A stretch of 64,000 nt of DNA from Parashewanella sp049608225 (GTDB lineage: Bacteria > Pseudomonadota > Gammaproteobacteria > Enterobacterales > Shewanellaceae), in the NCBI GenBank assembly GCA_049608225.1, contig JBMYXI010000007.1:10339-74338 (forward strand). The letters are read 5' to 3'. The translations under genes and the position numbers were made by a program. The notes beneath the pieces were generated by a model. The model was not told where the DNA came from. It made no database searches and worked only from the letters and a program-made list of their open reading frames with translations. Shown here piece by piece: positions 27,140 through 35,846 of this stretch. The stretch's first letter is position 1; the number at the start of each line of letters is the position of its first letter.

Positions 27140-28609
27140 ATGACCACCAGTTTGCCCAGTGAGCTATACAGCGTCGAACAGGTACGTCAGGCAGAAATCG
27201 CGGCCTGTAAAGCTCAAGAGAAGGAACTCTACCAGTTAGTCGAAAAAGCAGGACTGTCTGCTTTTGATATTCTCATGCCGCAACTTACTCAAAACGATAA
27301 GGTCATTGTGCTTGTCGGTAATGGTAACAATGGCGCCGATGGTTTGGTGCTTGCGCGTTTGTTGGATGAGAAAAACATCGATACACAAGTTATGGGGTTA
27401 CAAAAACCGACTACCAGTAGCGAGTTTCAACAAGCCAAGCAGCTTTTCGAGCAGCAAGGTGGTGAGGTGTTGTCGATTGTTGCAGAACAACTTACAGAGG
27501 CTGATTACCTTATCGACGCTATGTTTGGTACTGGATTAACACGACCACTATCAGCAGAATTTGAAAGCTTGATCCAAGGGATTAATCAATGCAAAGCTAA
27601 GGTCATTAGTTTAGATGTTCCTTCTGGTATTAATGCCGATACAGGATACGCGACACTCGCGGTTGAAGCCGTAACTACGCTTTGTTTTGGCGCGCTGAAA
27701 CAGGGTCTTTTTACCTATAAAGCCAGACAATATTGCGGCGAGATTGTATTGACTGATATTGGCTTGCAACCTTATTTACCACAAGCTGATACTCAACGTG
27801 TGGATTGTCATTATTTAGATGGGATCATGACAAAACGTAGTCGTTACGCTCATAAAGGTGATTCTGGGAAAGTTGCAGTCGTGGGTGGGGATGTCGGCAT
27901 GTCTGGTGCGGTCAGACTATGCTCTGAAGCCAGTCTACGTGCAGGAAGCGGCTTAGTTTCTGTGGTCAGTCGCCCTGAAAATCAAAGTGTTGTGGTGGGT
28001 GGTTGTCCTGAATTGCTTTTCTGTCCTGCCGAATTCGTCGATATGGAAGTTTATCAGCGTTTGGGGTGGGCAACAGCTTTAGTGCTAGGACCTGGGTTAG
28101 GTCGACACGATTGGGGCTTAAATCTGTTTAAAGCAACCATGTTGAGTGAGAGACCATTAGTTATTGATGCCGATGGCTTAAATATTTTAAGTCGACAGCC
28201 GCAAAAGCAATCTCACTGGGTGCTTACGCCACATGCCGTTGAAGCTGCTCGGTTATTAGATTGTAAAGTTGAAGCTGTTAATGCTGACAGATTTAAGGCC
28301 GCGCGAGATATTCAGCGTAAGTACGGCGGCGTTGTGGTATTAAAAGGTGCAGGCACAATTATTGATGACGGTACGCAGACCTTCGTTGCAGCTGTTGGCA
28401 ATCCCGGACTTGCCAGTGGAGGCTGTGGCGATGTTCTCGCAGGCATTATTGGTGCGTTAATGGCACAAGGTTTTACTTCCATAAAAGCAGCCATTGCTGG
28501 TGTCGTCGTTCATGGTTGTGCTGCGGATATAGCAGCTCAGGAAGGTGAGCGCGGCATGCTCGCCAGTGATTTGCTGTTACCGATACGACAGTTGGTCAAT
28601 CAAATTTAG
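27140..28609 (+). CDS. nnr: Bifunctional NAD(P)HX epimerase/ADP-dependent NAD(P)HX dehydratase
   Basis: Repairs hydrated NAD(P)H. The N-terminal YjeF domain (NAD(P)HX epimerase) has VLVGNGNNGADGLVLARLL at about residues 60-78 and DAMFGTGL; the C-terminal ribokinase-like domain (dehydratase) has HKGDSGKVAVVGGDVGMSGA, VIDADGLN and the nucleotide-site motif GNPGLASGGCGDVLAGIIGAL. The frame is open from a TTG at 27080, but the ATG at 27140 has GGAG nine bases upstream, giving 489 residues, the usual size. The tsaE gene that often follows in gammaproteobacteria is absent here. Confidence 0.94.
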   Translation: MTTSLPSELYSVEQVRQAEIAACKAQEKELYQLVEKAGLSAFDILMPQLTQNDKVIVLVGNGNNGADGLVLARLLDEKNIDTQVMGLQKPTTSSEFQQAKQLFEQQGGEVLSIVAEQLTEADYLIDAMFGTGLTRPLSAEFESLIQGINQCKAKVISLDVPSGINADTGYATLAVEAVTTLCFGALKQGLFTYKARQYCGEIVLTDIGLQPYLPQADTQRVDCHYLDGIMTKRSRYAHKGDSGKVAVVGGDVGMSGAVRLCSEASLRAGSGLVSVVSRPENQSVVVGGCPELLFCPAEFVDMEVYQRLGWATALVLGPGLGRHDWGLNLFKATMLSERPLVIDADGLNILSRQPQKQSHWVLTPHAVEAARLLDCKVEAVNADRFKAARDIQRKYGGVVVLKGAGTIIDDGTQTFVAAVGNPGLASGGCGDVLAGIIGALMAQGFTSIKAAIAGVVVHGCAADIAAQEGERGMLASDLLLPIRQLVNQI

Positions 28610-28929
28610 GAAGTGAGCGATTAAGATTTAATGTAAGTCATTAAGTGAGTGTAAGACTTAGTGGCGGCTGTTGTGACGTCCCGAAGTCTGTGACGTTACA
28701 CTCCCCACCACCTTGTGTTATTTCTTCTTCAATCATCTCTGCAATAGCTTCAATGGGAGTTGATTTACACTATGAGGTCTTATCGGGTAACTTTAAATTA
28801 TTTATGCCCCAAAATGAGACTGAAAGAGTGCATTAACACTCTTAAAATAACGTGAATCAAGTACGAATAAATAGCATGGTGTTTTGTTTCCACCCACAGT
28901 GCGTTAATTTTATTAAAATCCCCTTTACG
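28610..28929. other. Gene-free stretch with a possible minus-strand coding remnant
   Basis: No convincing gene. On the minus strand, from about 28755 down to the stop near 28648, about 37 codons read as a compact peptide (STPIEAIAEMIEEEITQGGG, then ECNVTDFGTS and a Pro/Leu tail) with an internal ATG, but a stop lies just upstream. It could be the tail of a decayed gene. A 63-codon plus-strand frame over the same bases has no ribosome site and Cys/Pro-rich content. Confidence 0.3.
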
Positions 28930-29625
28930 CTATGCCGTTCCGCTAAAGCCAAGGCTACCATTTTGTATAATATAAAATGCATTGGCATAAGTTTCGTCAT
29001 GATGTGAAAATGCTCGTGGGTCATAGGGTTCTAAAGGCTCACCCGAACCTTTCCACTCAAAATATTCCACTTTGCGTTGTTCAGCGGTATTAATAATCGA
29101 CATCAGTCGTAAACGGCCTTCGATATCTTGTGTGTCAGTTTTTCTTGAGTGCGCAGCAACTTTATTTAAAAAGCCCGTCGCTTCAACCAACTCGTCATTG
29201 GCGTTGAATTTGGCTTTTAAATAATTGTATTCACGCTTAGTTAGATCATGATCAACAATGTCAATTTCTTCACCGTTATGTGTAAAATCAAATTCTTTGT
29301 CTAATAATTCTGGCCGCTCTTGTGCAATTTCTTCGAGTACACTTTTAGTTTCTGAAACTAACGCCTTAGAAGAACTTATCCCTTTATGATGAATTTCAAA
29401 TAATTCTTTTAGTGATTTATCCAAAGCAGCCTGTTTTTCAGCGGTAAGTTTATGTGTGTAGCTTATGGTGACAGGAGTTTGCTTTTGCTCTGAAACTGTT
29501 TCATTAGCTTTAGTAGAAGTATTTTTCTCTATCGACGACGGTGTACCGACGTTCAATTTATTTATGCTTGTTAGCGTATTTAAGCTTATTGAGCGAAAAG
29601 CTGTATTTATCATGTTTCTGTCCAT
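28930..29625 (-). CDS. Unknown protein, paralogue B of a tandem pair
   Basis: A 231-residue polar protein with no recognised domain, signal peptide or membrane segment. From about residue 80 it matches its upstream neighbour (29644-30345): both have LLDKEFDFTHNGEEI or LLNKEFDFTHNGEEI, then a KREYNYLKAK or KKEYNYLKAK helix, FLN, a DIEGR or DIAGR motif and EPYD near the C-terminus. The N-terminal 60 residues are Ser/Thr/Asn-rich and variable, as in secretion signals of type III substrates. The true start may be the ATG at 29613 (MINTAFRSIS). The 18-base gap suggests co-transcription. Confidence 0.7.
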   Translation of the reverse strand: MDRNMINTAFRSISLNTLTSINKLNVGTPSSIEKNTSTKANETVSEQKQTPVTISYTHKLTAEKQAALDKSLKELFEIHHKGISSSKALVSETKSVLEEIAQERPELLDKEFDFTHNGEEIDIVDHDLTKREYNYLKAKFNANDELVEATGFLNKVAAHSRKTDTQDIEGRLRLMSIINTAEQRKVEYFEWKGSGEPLEPYDPRAFSHHDETYANAFYIIQNGSLGFSGTA

Positions 29626-29643
29626 TTAAACGTTAAGCTAATG

Positions 29644-30345
29644 CTAAGCTCTCGTTGAAAAAGCAGGGGAGGTTTCATTGGCTATATCTAATACGTTTAA
29701 ATGCACTTGTTCATGATAACGCGCCCTTATATCGTAAGGCTCGCTTATTACGCCCGGTGTAGTTATGGCTATAGCACCAGCCGTTCGTATTTGTGCTTGT
29801 TTGATCACATCCATCACGTGGATACGACCTGCTATGTCCTCTTTTTTATAAAGCCTGTCATCATCCCTACTAAGCGTATTTGAGTCAGCAGCACTTAAAT
29901 TTAAAAAATCAGTTGCTTTAACTAAGTCTTCATTAGCATTAAGTTTCGCTTTTAAATAGTTATATTCTTTTTTACTGAGGTTATGATCGATCACCTCGAT
30001 TTCTTCGCCGTTATGGGTAAAATCAAATTCTTTATTTAGCAAACTTGGTTGTTCCTTAGCTATCTCGTCCAACACATTTTGGGTTTCGTCGAGTATGGTT
30101 TTAGCTTCTTTTTTTGCTTGCGCTTGCATTGCAAAATATTCTTCAGCAAACCCAAAAGTGTCTTCCAGTGGGGTCACTTTAGGGCGAATCTCAATTGTTG
30201 CATTGGTTTTAATTGAAGAAACTGAAATATTGTTATCTGATTTTTCATTCGACGTTATCGATTGAGGCTGATTAGCCTGCATGCGATTCAGTTGTTGATG
30301 GGTATTAGTAGGCTGCCTGACAAAAGTTGATTTGATTCCGTTCAC
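29644..30345 (-). CDS. Unknown protein, paralogue A of a tandem pair
   Basis: A 233-residue polar protein homologous to its downstream neighbour over the C-terminal two thirds (shared KEFDFTHNGEEI, EYNYLKAK, GR and EPYD motifs), with a Gln/Asn/Ser-rich variable N-terminus. The start is a GTG at 30345, seven bases after AAGGA. No known family is recognised. The conserved FDFTHNGEEI segment has no catalytic look to me; a binding or structural role seems likelier. Tandem duplication with divergent N-termini suggests diversification, for example of secreted proteins, but that is inference. Confidence 0.7.
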   Translation of the reverse strand: MNGIKSTFVRQPTNTHQQLNRMQANQPQSITSNEKSDNNISVSSIKTNATIEIRPKVTPLEDTFGFAEEYFAMQAQAKKEAKTILDETQNVLDEIAKEQPSLLNKEFDFTHNGEEIEVIDHNLSKKEYNYLKAKLNANEDLVKATDFLNLSAADSNTLSRDDDRLYKKEDIAGRIHVMDVIKQAQIRTAGAIAITTPGVISEPYDIRARYHEQVHLNVLDIANETSPAFSTRA

Positions 30346-30462
30346 ATTTATTTCCTTGCCATTATTGCTATTTTATATAGTGTCGGCTTATTAATAATAA
30401 ACTTGAGAAAATAGCGTGAATACTAATAATACTCACGCTATTAAATTAAAAAGGTTAAGAAA

Positions 30463-31887
30463 CTAGCGAGTTATACGACGAATAAACTCTTCTCTACAAA
30501 TATGAATATAATTCCACTCTCGATGCGCTTCTTCATCGTGAATTAAATCTGTAGGCGCCATGATCACCTTTTGGCTAGGTTTATACGTAATTCTCCACAT
30601 GTTTCTCGGAGTACCGAAATTAGAAGCTTTGACTATAGTTTTCGTATAACCCTGACAGTCTGGCAAATCAAATGAGGCATTGAATCGACCTTGTGCATCT
30701 GTTTTTACTATCCTACGCGCAGTTTTACTGTTAATGATAGTTACAACTTTAATTTCCTCTCCGATCACTGGGTTTCCGCTTGCATCCGTGACCTTGCCTT
30801 TAGCACTTAGGTTTGAATGTGCTTCAGTATCGACATAATCAACTAAATCAGTCAGATTTTTATCTGTTGTCCAAAGGTCATAACTGGATATTCTGATAGA
30901 GCCATAGCTAGAGCTAACTTGGTAGTTGTTTAGTGCTGATGGCTTAGTATTAGGTTTTGCTAGTGCGCGTAAAAAATAGGTTGCGCCAGCAGCCCCTTTT
31001 ACTTTCACAGTTTGTTTGTGCGGCAATATCTTCCAAGAACCAGCATGTAAAAACTCAATTTGGTGTTCCGCACTGCCTTTAACAAATAACCTAAGTTCTG
31101 TTTCGTTATCTTTAAGTTTAAAGGCAAAGTAATCAACATCCGCAGGGTTATCAAGATTGCCGATAAGTTGTCGCCCAACATTCACTTTAGGGATTTTTGA
31201 TACTATGCCGCTATCATTAGGCTCAAACGTATCAAATTGATCAAAGCTGTCGCCGATAAAATTAAATGAACCGCCAGCACCCGCCTTTAGTTCAGCGACG
31301 AGAATAAAGCTGGCTTGTGGCAGCACAGCGTATGTTTTTTCAATTACGCCTGCTGGCTTTTCACTGCTATCAACATGCGCTAACAATTTTTTCGCTTTAT
31401 CGTATTGATACAAGTAAAGATTGAAATCTGAAGCTTTATCGGCTGCTAATAACTGACCAACAACTTTTGATTTTTTATCAAGTGGCATGATGTAACAGTG
31501 TTGCTCACCCACAGTGGTAATTGAGTCTGAATACACATTGCCTTGTTTTAAGTTAAAGGCTTTTTTACAGTTAATGCGATGTGGAGCTAGACTCGCTTCG
31601 ACCGCTGACTCAGCAGAAAATGCAGCATAGCCTTGTGCTTGAGCTTCTTGATTGAACCATGAACCTGAATCGTCAATATTGACATCAAGCGAGGTGTTGC
31701 TGCTTTGTGGGATTTTCCTTGAATTATCTAATGATACAGCTTGCACATTATCAATGGTTGATAAGGTGATTGGCACTTCAGAAGAAATTTCTGCGTAGGT
31801 TTCTATATGTTCTAAAAGAGAAGTAGCAGAGACAGCTAATGGTAAGGTGATAGCTGATATTACTGAGATGGTTTTTAACAACTTCAT
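30463..31887 (-). CDS. Secreted protein with PPC-like domains and a C-terminal Ig-like/carboxypeptidase-regulatory domain
   Basis: A 474-residue exported protein: signal peptide (MKLLKTISVISAITLPLAVSA), a spacer, then two beta-rich domains of the bacterial pre-peptidase C-terminal (PPC) type. The second shows the hallmark pattern FEPNDSG followed by IGNLDNPADVDYFAFKL (about residues 225-260). Residues about 362-410 (KGKVTDASGNPVIGEEIKVV, then a TDAQGRF turn) form a carboxypeptidase-regulatory or Big-1-like Ig fold. No peptidase domain is present, so it is a stand-alone binding/adhesion protein or has lost its catalytic partner. Four Cys may form disulphides. Monocistronic by position. Confidence 0.75.
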   Translation of the reverse strand: MKLLKTISVISAITLPLAVSATSLLEHIETYAEISSEVPITLSTIDNVQAVSLDNSRKIPQSSNTSLDVNIDDSGSWFNQEAQAQGYAAFSAESAVEASLAPHRINCKKAFNLKQGNVYSDSITTVGEQHCYIMPLDKKSKVVGQLLAADKASDFNLYLYQYDKAKKLLAHVDSSEKPAGVIEKTYAVLPQASFILVAELKAGAGGSFNFIGDSFDQFDTFEPNDSGIVSKIPKVNVGRQLIGNLDNPADVDYFAFKLKDNETELRLFVKGSAEHQIEFLHAGSWKILPHKQTVKVKGAAGATYFLRALAKPNTKPSALNNYQVSSSYGSIRISSYDLWTTDKNLTDLVDYVDTEAHSNLSAKGKVTDASGNPVIGEEIKVVTIINSKTARRIVKTDAQGRFNASFDLPDCQGYTKTIVKASNFGTPRNMWRITYKPSQKVIMAPTDLIHDEEAHREWNYIHICREEFIRRITR

Positions 31888-32271
31888 GTTATTTCCTTGT
31901 TTATTAGTGGCCTTAGAGTCAAGCTAACGCCACAACATCTAAAACTGTGTTTGATTCCTATCAAACGCCGAACAAAGTATTGTAAAGTTATATTGATTGC
32001 AATAACTCATAACACGAAGCGTTTTATTTTGCTTTTGCAGGCTGTAAATAGTTTATTCCACTGATAAGCGAAACCTGTTGTCAATTTGAAATGTTAGTGG
32101 TGAGTTGCTTTCAGTAAGATGCTTTTCTTTTTTGTGAGTAAAGCATTAATGTGTGATTCCAAGCATCAGGCTAATTGATTACGACACTTTCTTTATACCC
32201 ACTAATGTGCTCGATCACAGAGAGTGTTTTTTAGGTATAATACGCTCACTTTCAATCTCTTTAAGGCAATT
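31888..32271. other. Long intergenic region with a predicted promoter
   Basis: No gene is seen. A weak hairpin (ATGCTTT / AAAGCAT, near 32117-32144) and an exact -10 box TATAAT at 32236-32241 ahead of the DUF2960 gene are the only features noted; no good -35 box stands 16-18 bases upstream. Confidence 0.5.
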
Positions 32272-32538
32272 ATGGCGCGTCAAGTAAGGTATACCTTTAA
32301 GGGTATCACTAAAACCATTCCATTTAGTTACACTATTCATCATGATTTATACGAAGCCGCGGCGGAAGCTGAGGGGATTGATTTAACCAGTTTTTTAGCG
32401 ATGGAGCAGCAAGTTGCAATGACATCGAAAAAAAATGCCCGAGCTGAAAGAGATTACCGCAGAACTGAGTTTATTCGAATGGGTTTTACTCATATTCACT
32501 TTGTTGATGATGAACAGGAAGCGCAATGCCAACAATAA
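32272..32538 (+). CDS. DUF2960 family protein
   Basis: An 88-residue protein matching the DUF2960 family known from Vibrio and Shewanella (MARQVRYTFKGITKTIPFSY, then a DLYEAAAEAEGIDL helix). The ATG at 32272 is preceded by AAGG; the longer frame from 32224 adds an unlikely Phe-rich leader. It overlaps the next gene by 13 bases. Function unknown. Confidence 0.8.
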   Translation: MARQVRYTFKGITKTIPFSYTIHHDLYEAAAEAEGIDLTSFLAMEQQVAMTSKKNARAERDYRRTEFIRMGFTHIHFVDDEQEAQCQQ

Positions 32539-33038
32539 ATACCGAACATGCTAATTTTCCTAGAGCCAGTTTTTTAAGACGCTTAGGCGCAATTATCTAT
32601 GACTTATTGCTTGCTGTTGCTGTTTATATGGTTGCTGGCGCCATTGGATTTGGTGTTTTTGTTGCTTTAGTGAAAACAGGCTTGATCAGCACTCATGGTT
32701 ATGAAGTTGTGTCAGATGCGTTAACTTACGTTCCCGTTTATAAAGGTGTTTATCAATTTTGGCTCGCTGTCACAGTCGCCAGCTTTTATGCGGTGTTCTG
32801 GAGCAAAGGCGGGCAGACTTTAGGGATGAGAGCGTGGCGCTTGAAAGTTCAGCATCCTAATGGGCAGAGCTTAAGTCTGATCACTGCTTACGCTCGAGTG
32901 GTTTGGTCGTTACTTGGCATTGGTAACTTTTTCATTTTGATCAGTAAGGAAAAGCTGGCGCTTCAAGATCAAATGACGCGTTCTGAAGTTGTTCAATTAT
33001 CAAAAGAAGCAAATGAAATGAAAAGCTGGCGTAAGTAA
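32526..33038 (+). CDS. RDD family inner-membrane protein
   Basis: A 170-residue membrane protein with three to four hydrophobic helices. The RDD signature is visible: Arg in FLRRLGAIIYDLLL with the Asp in the first helix and Asp-containing ALQDQMTRSEVV near the end, with GQTLGMRAWRLKV between helices. Some RDD proteins act as Na+/H+ antiporters, but most are uncharacterised. It overlaps the DUF2960 gene, so translation may be coupled. Confidence 0.85.
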   Translation: MPTINTEHANFPRASFLRRLGAIIYDLLLAVAVYMVAGAIGFGVFVALVKTGLISTHGYEVVSDALTYVPVYKGVYQFWLAVTVASFYAVFWSKGGQTLGMRAWRLKVQHPNGQSLSLITAYARVVWSLLGIGNFFILISKEKLALQDQMTRSEVVQLSKEANEMKSWRK

Positions 33039-33040
33039 CG

Positions 33041-33571
33041 TCAGCTTATTAATAAGTAGTAATCTCGTTGTTGATAATCGAAGAAATCAATCACTGACCA
33101 ATTACCTTTTTGGGTATGAGCAAAATAAGAGTGTTGGTTATCTTCAGCAATGAAGGTCACCATTTTGCTGTATTTCTGTCGGCTTACTTGCCTTGCTTTG
33201 TCAACTAACTGTTTAAATATGCCTTTTCCGCGATATTGAGGCGATATCCAAATAGGCCCGTATTGACAACTGTTACTTTTTGAAAGACTCGTAAAATCAA
33301 TTTGATAATTATTAAGTTGTTTAATGATAAATTGATAAATTGGCCATTGTGCAAAAAATTTCCAATCACCAACAAATACGTAACCAATGATTTGATGGTT
33401 AACTTCAGCGAGGATGATCCAACCTTGCTTAATAAGTTGCTGCAAGTCTTTTTGCTTGAAAGATTGACCAGCCATCAATTGGCGATTATCGACGATTTCA
33501 TCTGAGAGATACTGTTGCTCTAAATGGGCAACAGCGTCAAGATCGGATAAAGTAGCGAGACGAATATTCAT
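33041..33571 (-). CDS. GNAT family N-acetyltransferase
   Basis: A 176-residue acetyltransferase-fold protein: N-terminal NIRLATLSDLDAVAHLEQQYL, central strand WIILAEVNHQIIGYVFVGDW and the acetyl-CoA motif IWISPQYRGKGIFKQLVDKA at about residues 110-130. The ATG at 33571 (MNIRLATLSD) matches the usual GNAT opening better than the one at 33583. Convergent with the RDD gene, two bases apart. Substrate unknown. Confidence 0.85.
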   Translation of the reverse strand: MNIRLATLSDLDAVAHLEQQYLSDEIVDNRQLMAGQSFKQKDLQQLIKQGWIILAEVNHQIIGYVFVGDWKFFAQWPIYQFIIKQLNNYQIDFTSLSKSNSCQYGPIWISPQYRGKGIFKQLVDKARQVSRQKYSKMVTFIAEDNQHSYFAHTQKGNWSVIDFFDYQQRDYYLLIS

Positions 33572-33737
33572 AAAATGCAGCATAATTTAAATAGGATGAG
33601 GAGTTTACCGTTAATTCATAGGTAACGGGTAGATAAACTGTAGGTTAAATTGAGTTTATTCCGAGGCTTTTATTTTTATTCATTGGTTAATACTTGATAG
33701 TTTGTTGTTCTCTAAATGACTAACAGGTTAGCTCAAT

Positions 33738-35036
33738 ATGAATAAAATGATTCGAACTTTAAGTAACAGCGCAGGTATTGCTGCTTTGTGTTTTACCTCA
33801 GCATTGGCGTTAGCAGGTTCATTGCCAACATCGAATGCGATTGTTTATCACAACACCTTTCCATTTAATACTGAGCAAAAGGTAGATGTTTTTGAGCTTA
33901 ATACTCCCTTTGCGCAAAATGTGATCATGGCAAATTTGGTTGCTGGTTCAATGTACCGCTATTTAGTTCATACCCAGTATCCGCAAATACAGGTTAATTC
34001 AGATTATTTGGTTTGGAGCTTACTTGGACAGTTATTGCAAGAAAGTGGCTTGTCGGCTAATCAGATAAATCAGCAATTCGATGCGACTGCGGCAAAACAA
34101 GCCATACATAACCCAACATACAGCAGTATTTTATTGAGTGTGGGTCAAGGTGGACCTTACCAGATCAATGATTACAGTAAAAAGTTACCTTTTGCATCAG
34201 ATGTCAGCAGTTTGGGGCTTGCCAACTATGATGCGGTCAGGAAAGGCTTAGGTTATAGCATTGCTGATCAAGATAATGGTTTACAAACATCGAAAAGAGG
34301 GCCTGCAGGACTCGATGATATTTACTTTGGCTCTATGGTGACAGCATTTTACCACTTTAATGATGTCAATCGGATCAAAGTTGATGCCAGTAATTCTTGG
34401 TATCAAAACGCTGAGCTATGGAATCAATGTCAAAAACAGATGCAAACCAATGGAATAAGTGAGGATAGCGCAGCTTCACGCTCAACGGATTTTGTGATGA
34501 ATGTTCTTTATAACGCAGGAGACTATAGCCCTGTGTTTAATGCTTATTTATCTGTGTGTGCAAGTCAAGATCCAAGCCAATTAGCAAGAATGAACGATTA
34601 TTCGCTATCTCCGCAAGATTATCGTGATGCCATTGGTTCGCCAGACACATCAGGTGACACCTATTACCGTTATCCAAGACAGGTATCTTTTTATGCTGAT
34701 CAGTTATTTGGTAACGACTTGTCACAATATGGCCTAAGCGTGAATAATCATGTTGTTATCAAGATGAAAGCGCTCATGTCTGTGTTTGAGAAAAGTATGC
34801 AGCAATTATCTTATCAATCACCTAAGGGCGATGCACTTAACTATATTTCACAAGCACAAGCCGCTGATGCATTTACTGCTGCGATGAAGTCTGAAAACTT
34901 GACTCAAGACTCAGTGCTTAGTTTGAGTAATCAACAAGACAGAAACGAACTTTATGACTTACTGAATAATGCATTTGATGGATTGAGTACAAGTGTTGGG
35001 TTTAAGTTTAACGCCGTTTCACATAAGAACGTATAG
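33738..35036 (+). CDS. Secreted protein with lytic-transglycosylase-like motifs
   Basis: A 432-residue exported protein with a signal peptide (to about residue 27, ALALA-GS). No close family is recalled, but residues about 92-150 carry an E-S...G-x-x-Q-I pattern like lysozyme-fold lytic transglycosylases: LLQESGLSANQ with a candidate catalytic Glu and GQGGPYQINDYSKKLP in place of GLMQI. The rest is helical, and the C-terminal third is Gln/Ser/Asn-rich. A peptidoglycan- or chitosan-cleaving enzyme is possible; this is inference from a short motif. Monocistronic, followed by palindromic repeats. Confidence 0.65.
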   Translation: MNKMIRTLSNSAGIAALCFTSALALAGSLPTSNAIVYHNTFPFNTEQKVDVFELNTPFAQNVIMANLVAGSMYRYLVHTQYPQIQVNSDYLVWSLLGQLLQESGLSANQINQQFDATAAKQAIHNPTYSSILLSVGQGGPYQINDYSKKLPFASDVSSLGLANYDAVRKGLGYSIADQDNGLQTSKRGPAGLDDIYFGSMVTAFYHFNDVNRIKVDASNSWYQNAELWNQCQKQMQTNGISEDSAASRSTDFVMNVLYNAGDYSPVFNAYLSVCASQDPSQLARMNDYSLSPQDYRDAIGSPDTSGDTYYRYPRQVSFYADQLFGNDLSQYGLSVNNHVVIKMKALMSVFEKSMQQLSYQSPKGDALNYISQAQAADAFTAAMKSENLTQDSVLSLSNQQDRNELYDLLNNAFDGLSTSVGFKFNAVSHKNV

Positions 35037-35044
35037 TTCTGATT

Positions 35045-35139
35045 TCGTGATACTTGAAGTAGCTTTGAGAGTTACTAAACTCGTGACACTTTAAGATGCA
35101 TCTTCAGGTATTACGAGTACATAAGCTCAAGTATCACGA
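35045..35139. repeat. Dispersed palindromic repeat, nested copies 2 and 3
   Basis: Outer arms CGTGATACTTGA (35046-35057) and TCAAGTATCACG (35128-35139) are perfectly complementary and enclose a second, imperfect palindrome (35079-35119) with arms ACTCGTGACACTTTAAG and CTTCAGGTATTACGAGT around ATGCAT. The sequence matches the copy at 7685-7725. It separates two convergent genes and could form a large cruciform or a bidirectional terminator. Confidence 0.75.
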
Positions 35140-35148
35140 GTTTTGCTA

Positions 35149-35790
35149 TTAATTGTTTTGCTTTTTCAATAATAGCTTCGCAGCCGTCATGAGTAACTCA
35201 GGTTCAGCACGAACGCGGAAGTTTGGGTTGATGTATTGAAAGTGAATTAAGCCATCGGTATCAATTAGATAAACTGCTGGAACGGGTAATACAAGGCGTT
35301 TGCCACCTTCTGGCGTTGCCACTAATTGGTTGTCTATTTTGCCTGAAGCAAGGTAACGTTTCGTCATTCGCTCACTGGTGAAATAAGCGACACCAAATCC
35401 TTTAGAAGCTTCTAAATTGGTATCAGAATACAGTTGGTAACCTAATTCATTTTTCGTCATTGAAGCATTAAGCTTCTCTGGTGAGTCTGGTGATATGCCA
35501 ATAATTTGGAATCCCATTTTGATTAACTTTGGTTGTATCGCTTGCAATTGCCCCATTTGCGCATTGCAGTATGGGCACCAGCCGCCACGATAGAAAAACA
35601 ATACAGTTGGCTTTTGTTTGATAACCTTGGTTAGGTTGACATGTTTTCCTGCCAAATTTTGCACATTGATGTTAGGGATGGTTAAGCCATTAAGAAGGGG
35701 CGCGACCTCTAAATCGGAGGGTGCGATGGGTTTGGCTTGCAGGTTGAAACTGAGTAGTACCACTAAGGCAATAAAAAATCGTTGTAGCAT
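35149..35790 (-). CDS. Exported peroxiredoxin-like protein (AhpC/TSA family)
   Basis: A 213-residue thioredoxin-fold protein with a signal peptide (MLQRFFIALVVLLSFNLQA). The active site FYRGGWCPYCNAQ has Cys72 and Cys75 in a CxxC arrangement, as in the peroxiredoxin-like AhpC-TSA subgroup, followed by GFQIIGISPDSPEKL. It should act in the periplasm on peroxides or disulphides; the reductant is unknown. Convergent with the gene ending at 35036. Confidence 0.85.
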   Translation of the reverse strand: MLQRFFIALVVLLSFNLQAKPIAPSDLEVAPLLNGLTIPNINVQNLAGKHVNLTKVIKQKPTVLFFYRGGWCPYCNAQMGQLQAIQPKLIKMGFQIIGISPDSPEKLNASMTKNELGYQLYSDTNLEASKGFGVAYFTSERMTKRYLASGKIDNQLVATPEGGKRLVLPVPAVYLIDTDGLIHFQYINPNFRVRAEPELLMTAAKLLLKKQNN

Positions 35791-35846
35791 GGGTAAGGTC
35801 TCTTGATATTATTTATTCAAAAGACCTGCTTTGAATTCTATTTATT

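Noticed and set aside
28645..28836. A 63-codon plus-strand frame starting with GTG in the gap after nnr
   Set aside because: No ribosome site, unusual Cys/Pro/Ser-rich content and no recognisable motif; the minus strand gives an equally plausible remnant, so neither is called a gene.
32205..32218. TGTG-N6-CACA sequence upstream of the DUF2960 gene as a CRP site
   Set aside because: CRP needs TGTGA-N6-TCACA, that is eight bases between TGTG and CACA; here there are only six.
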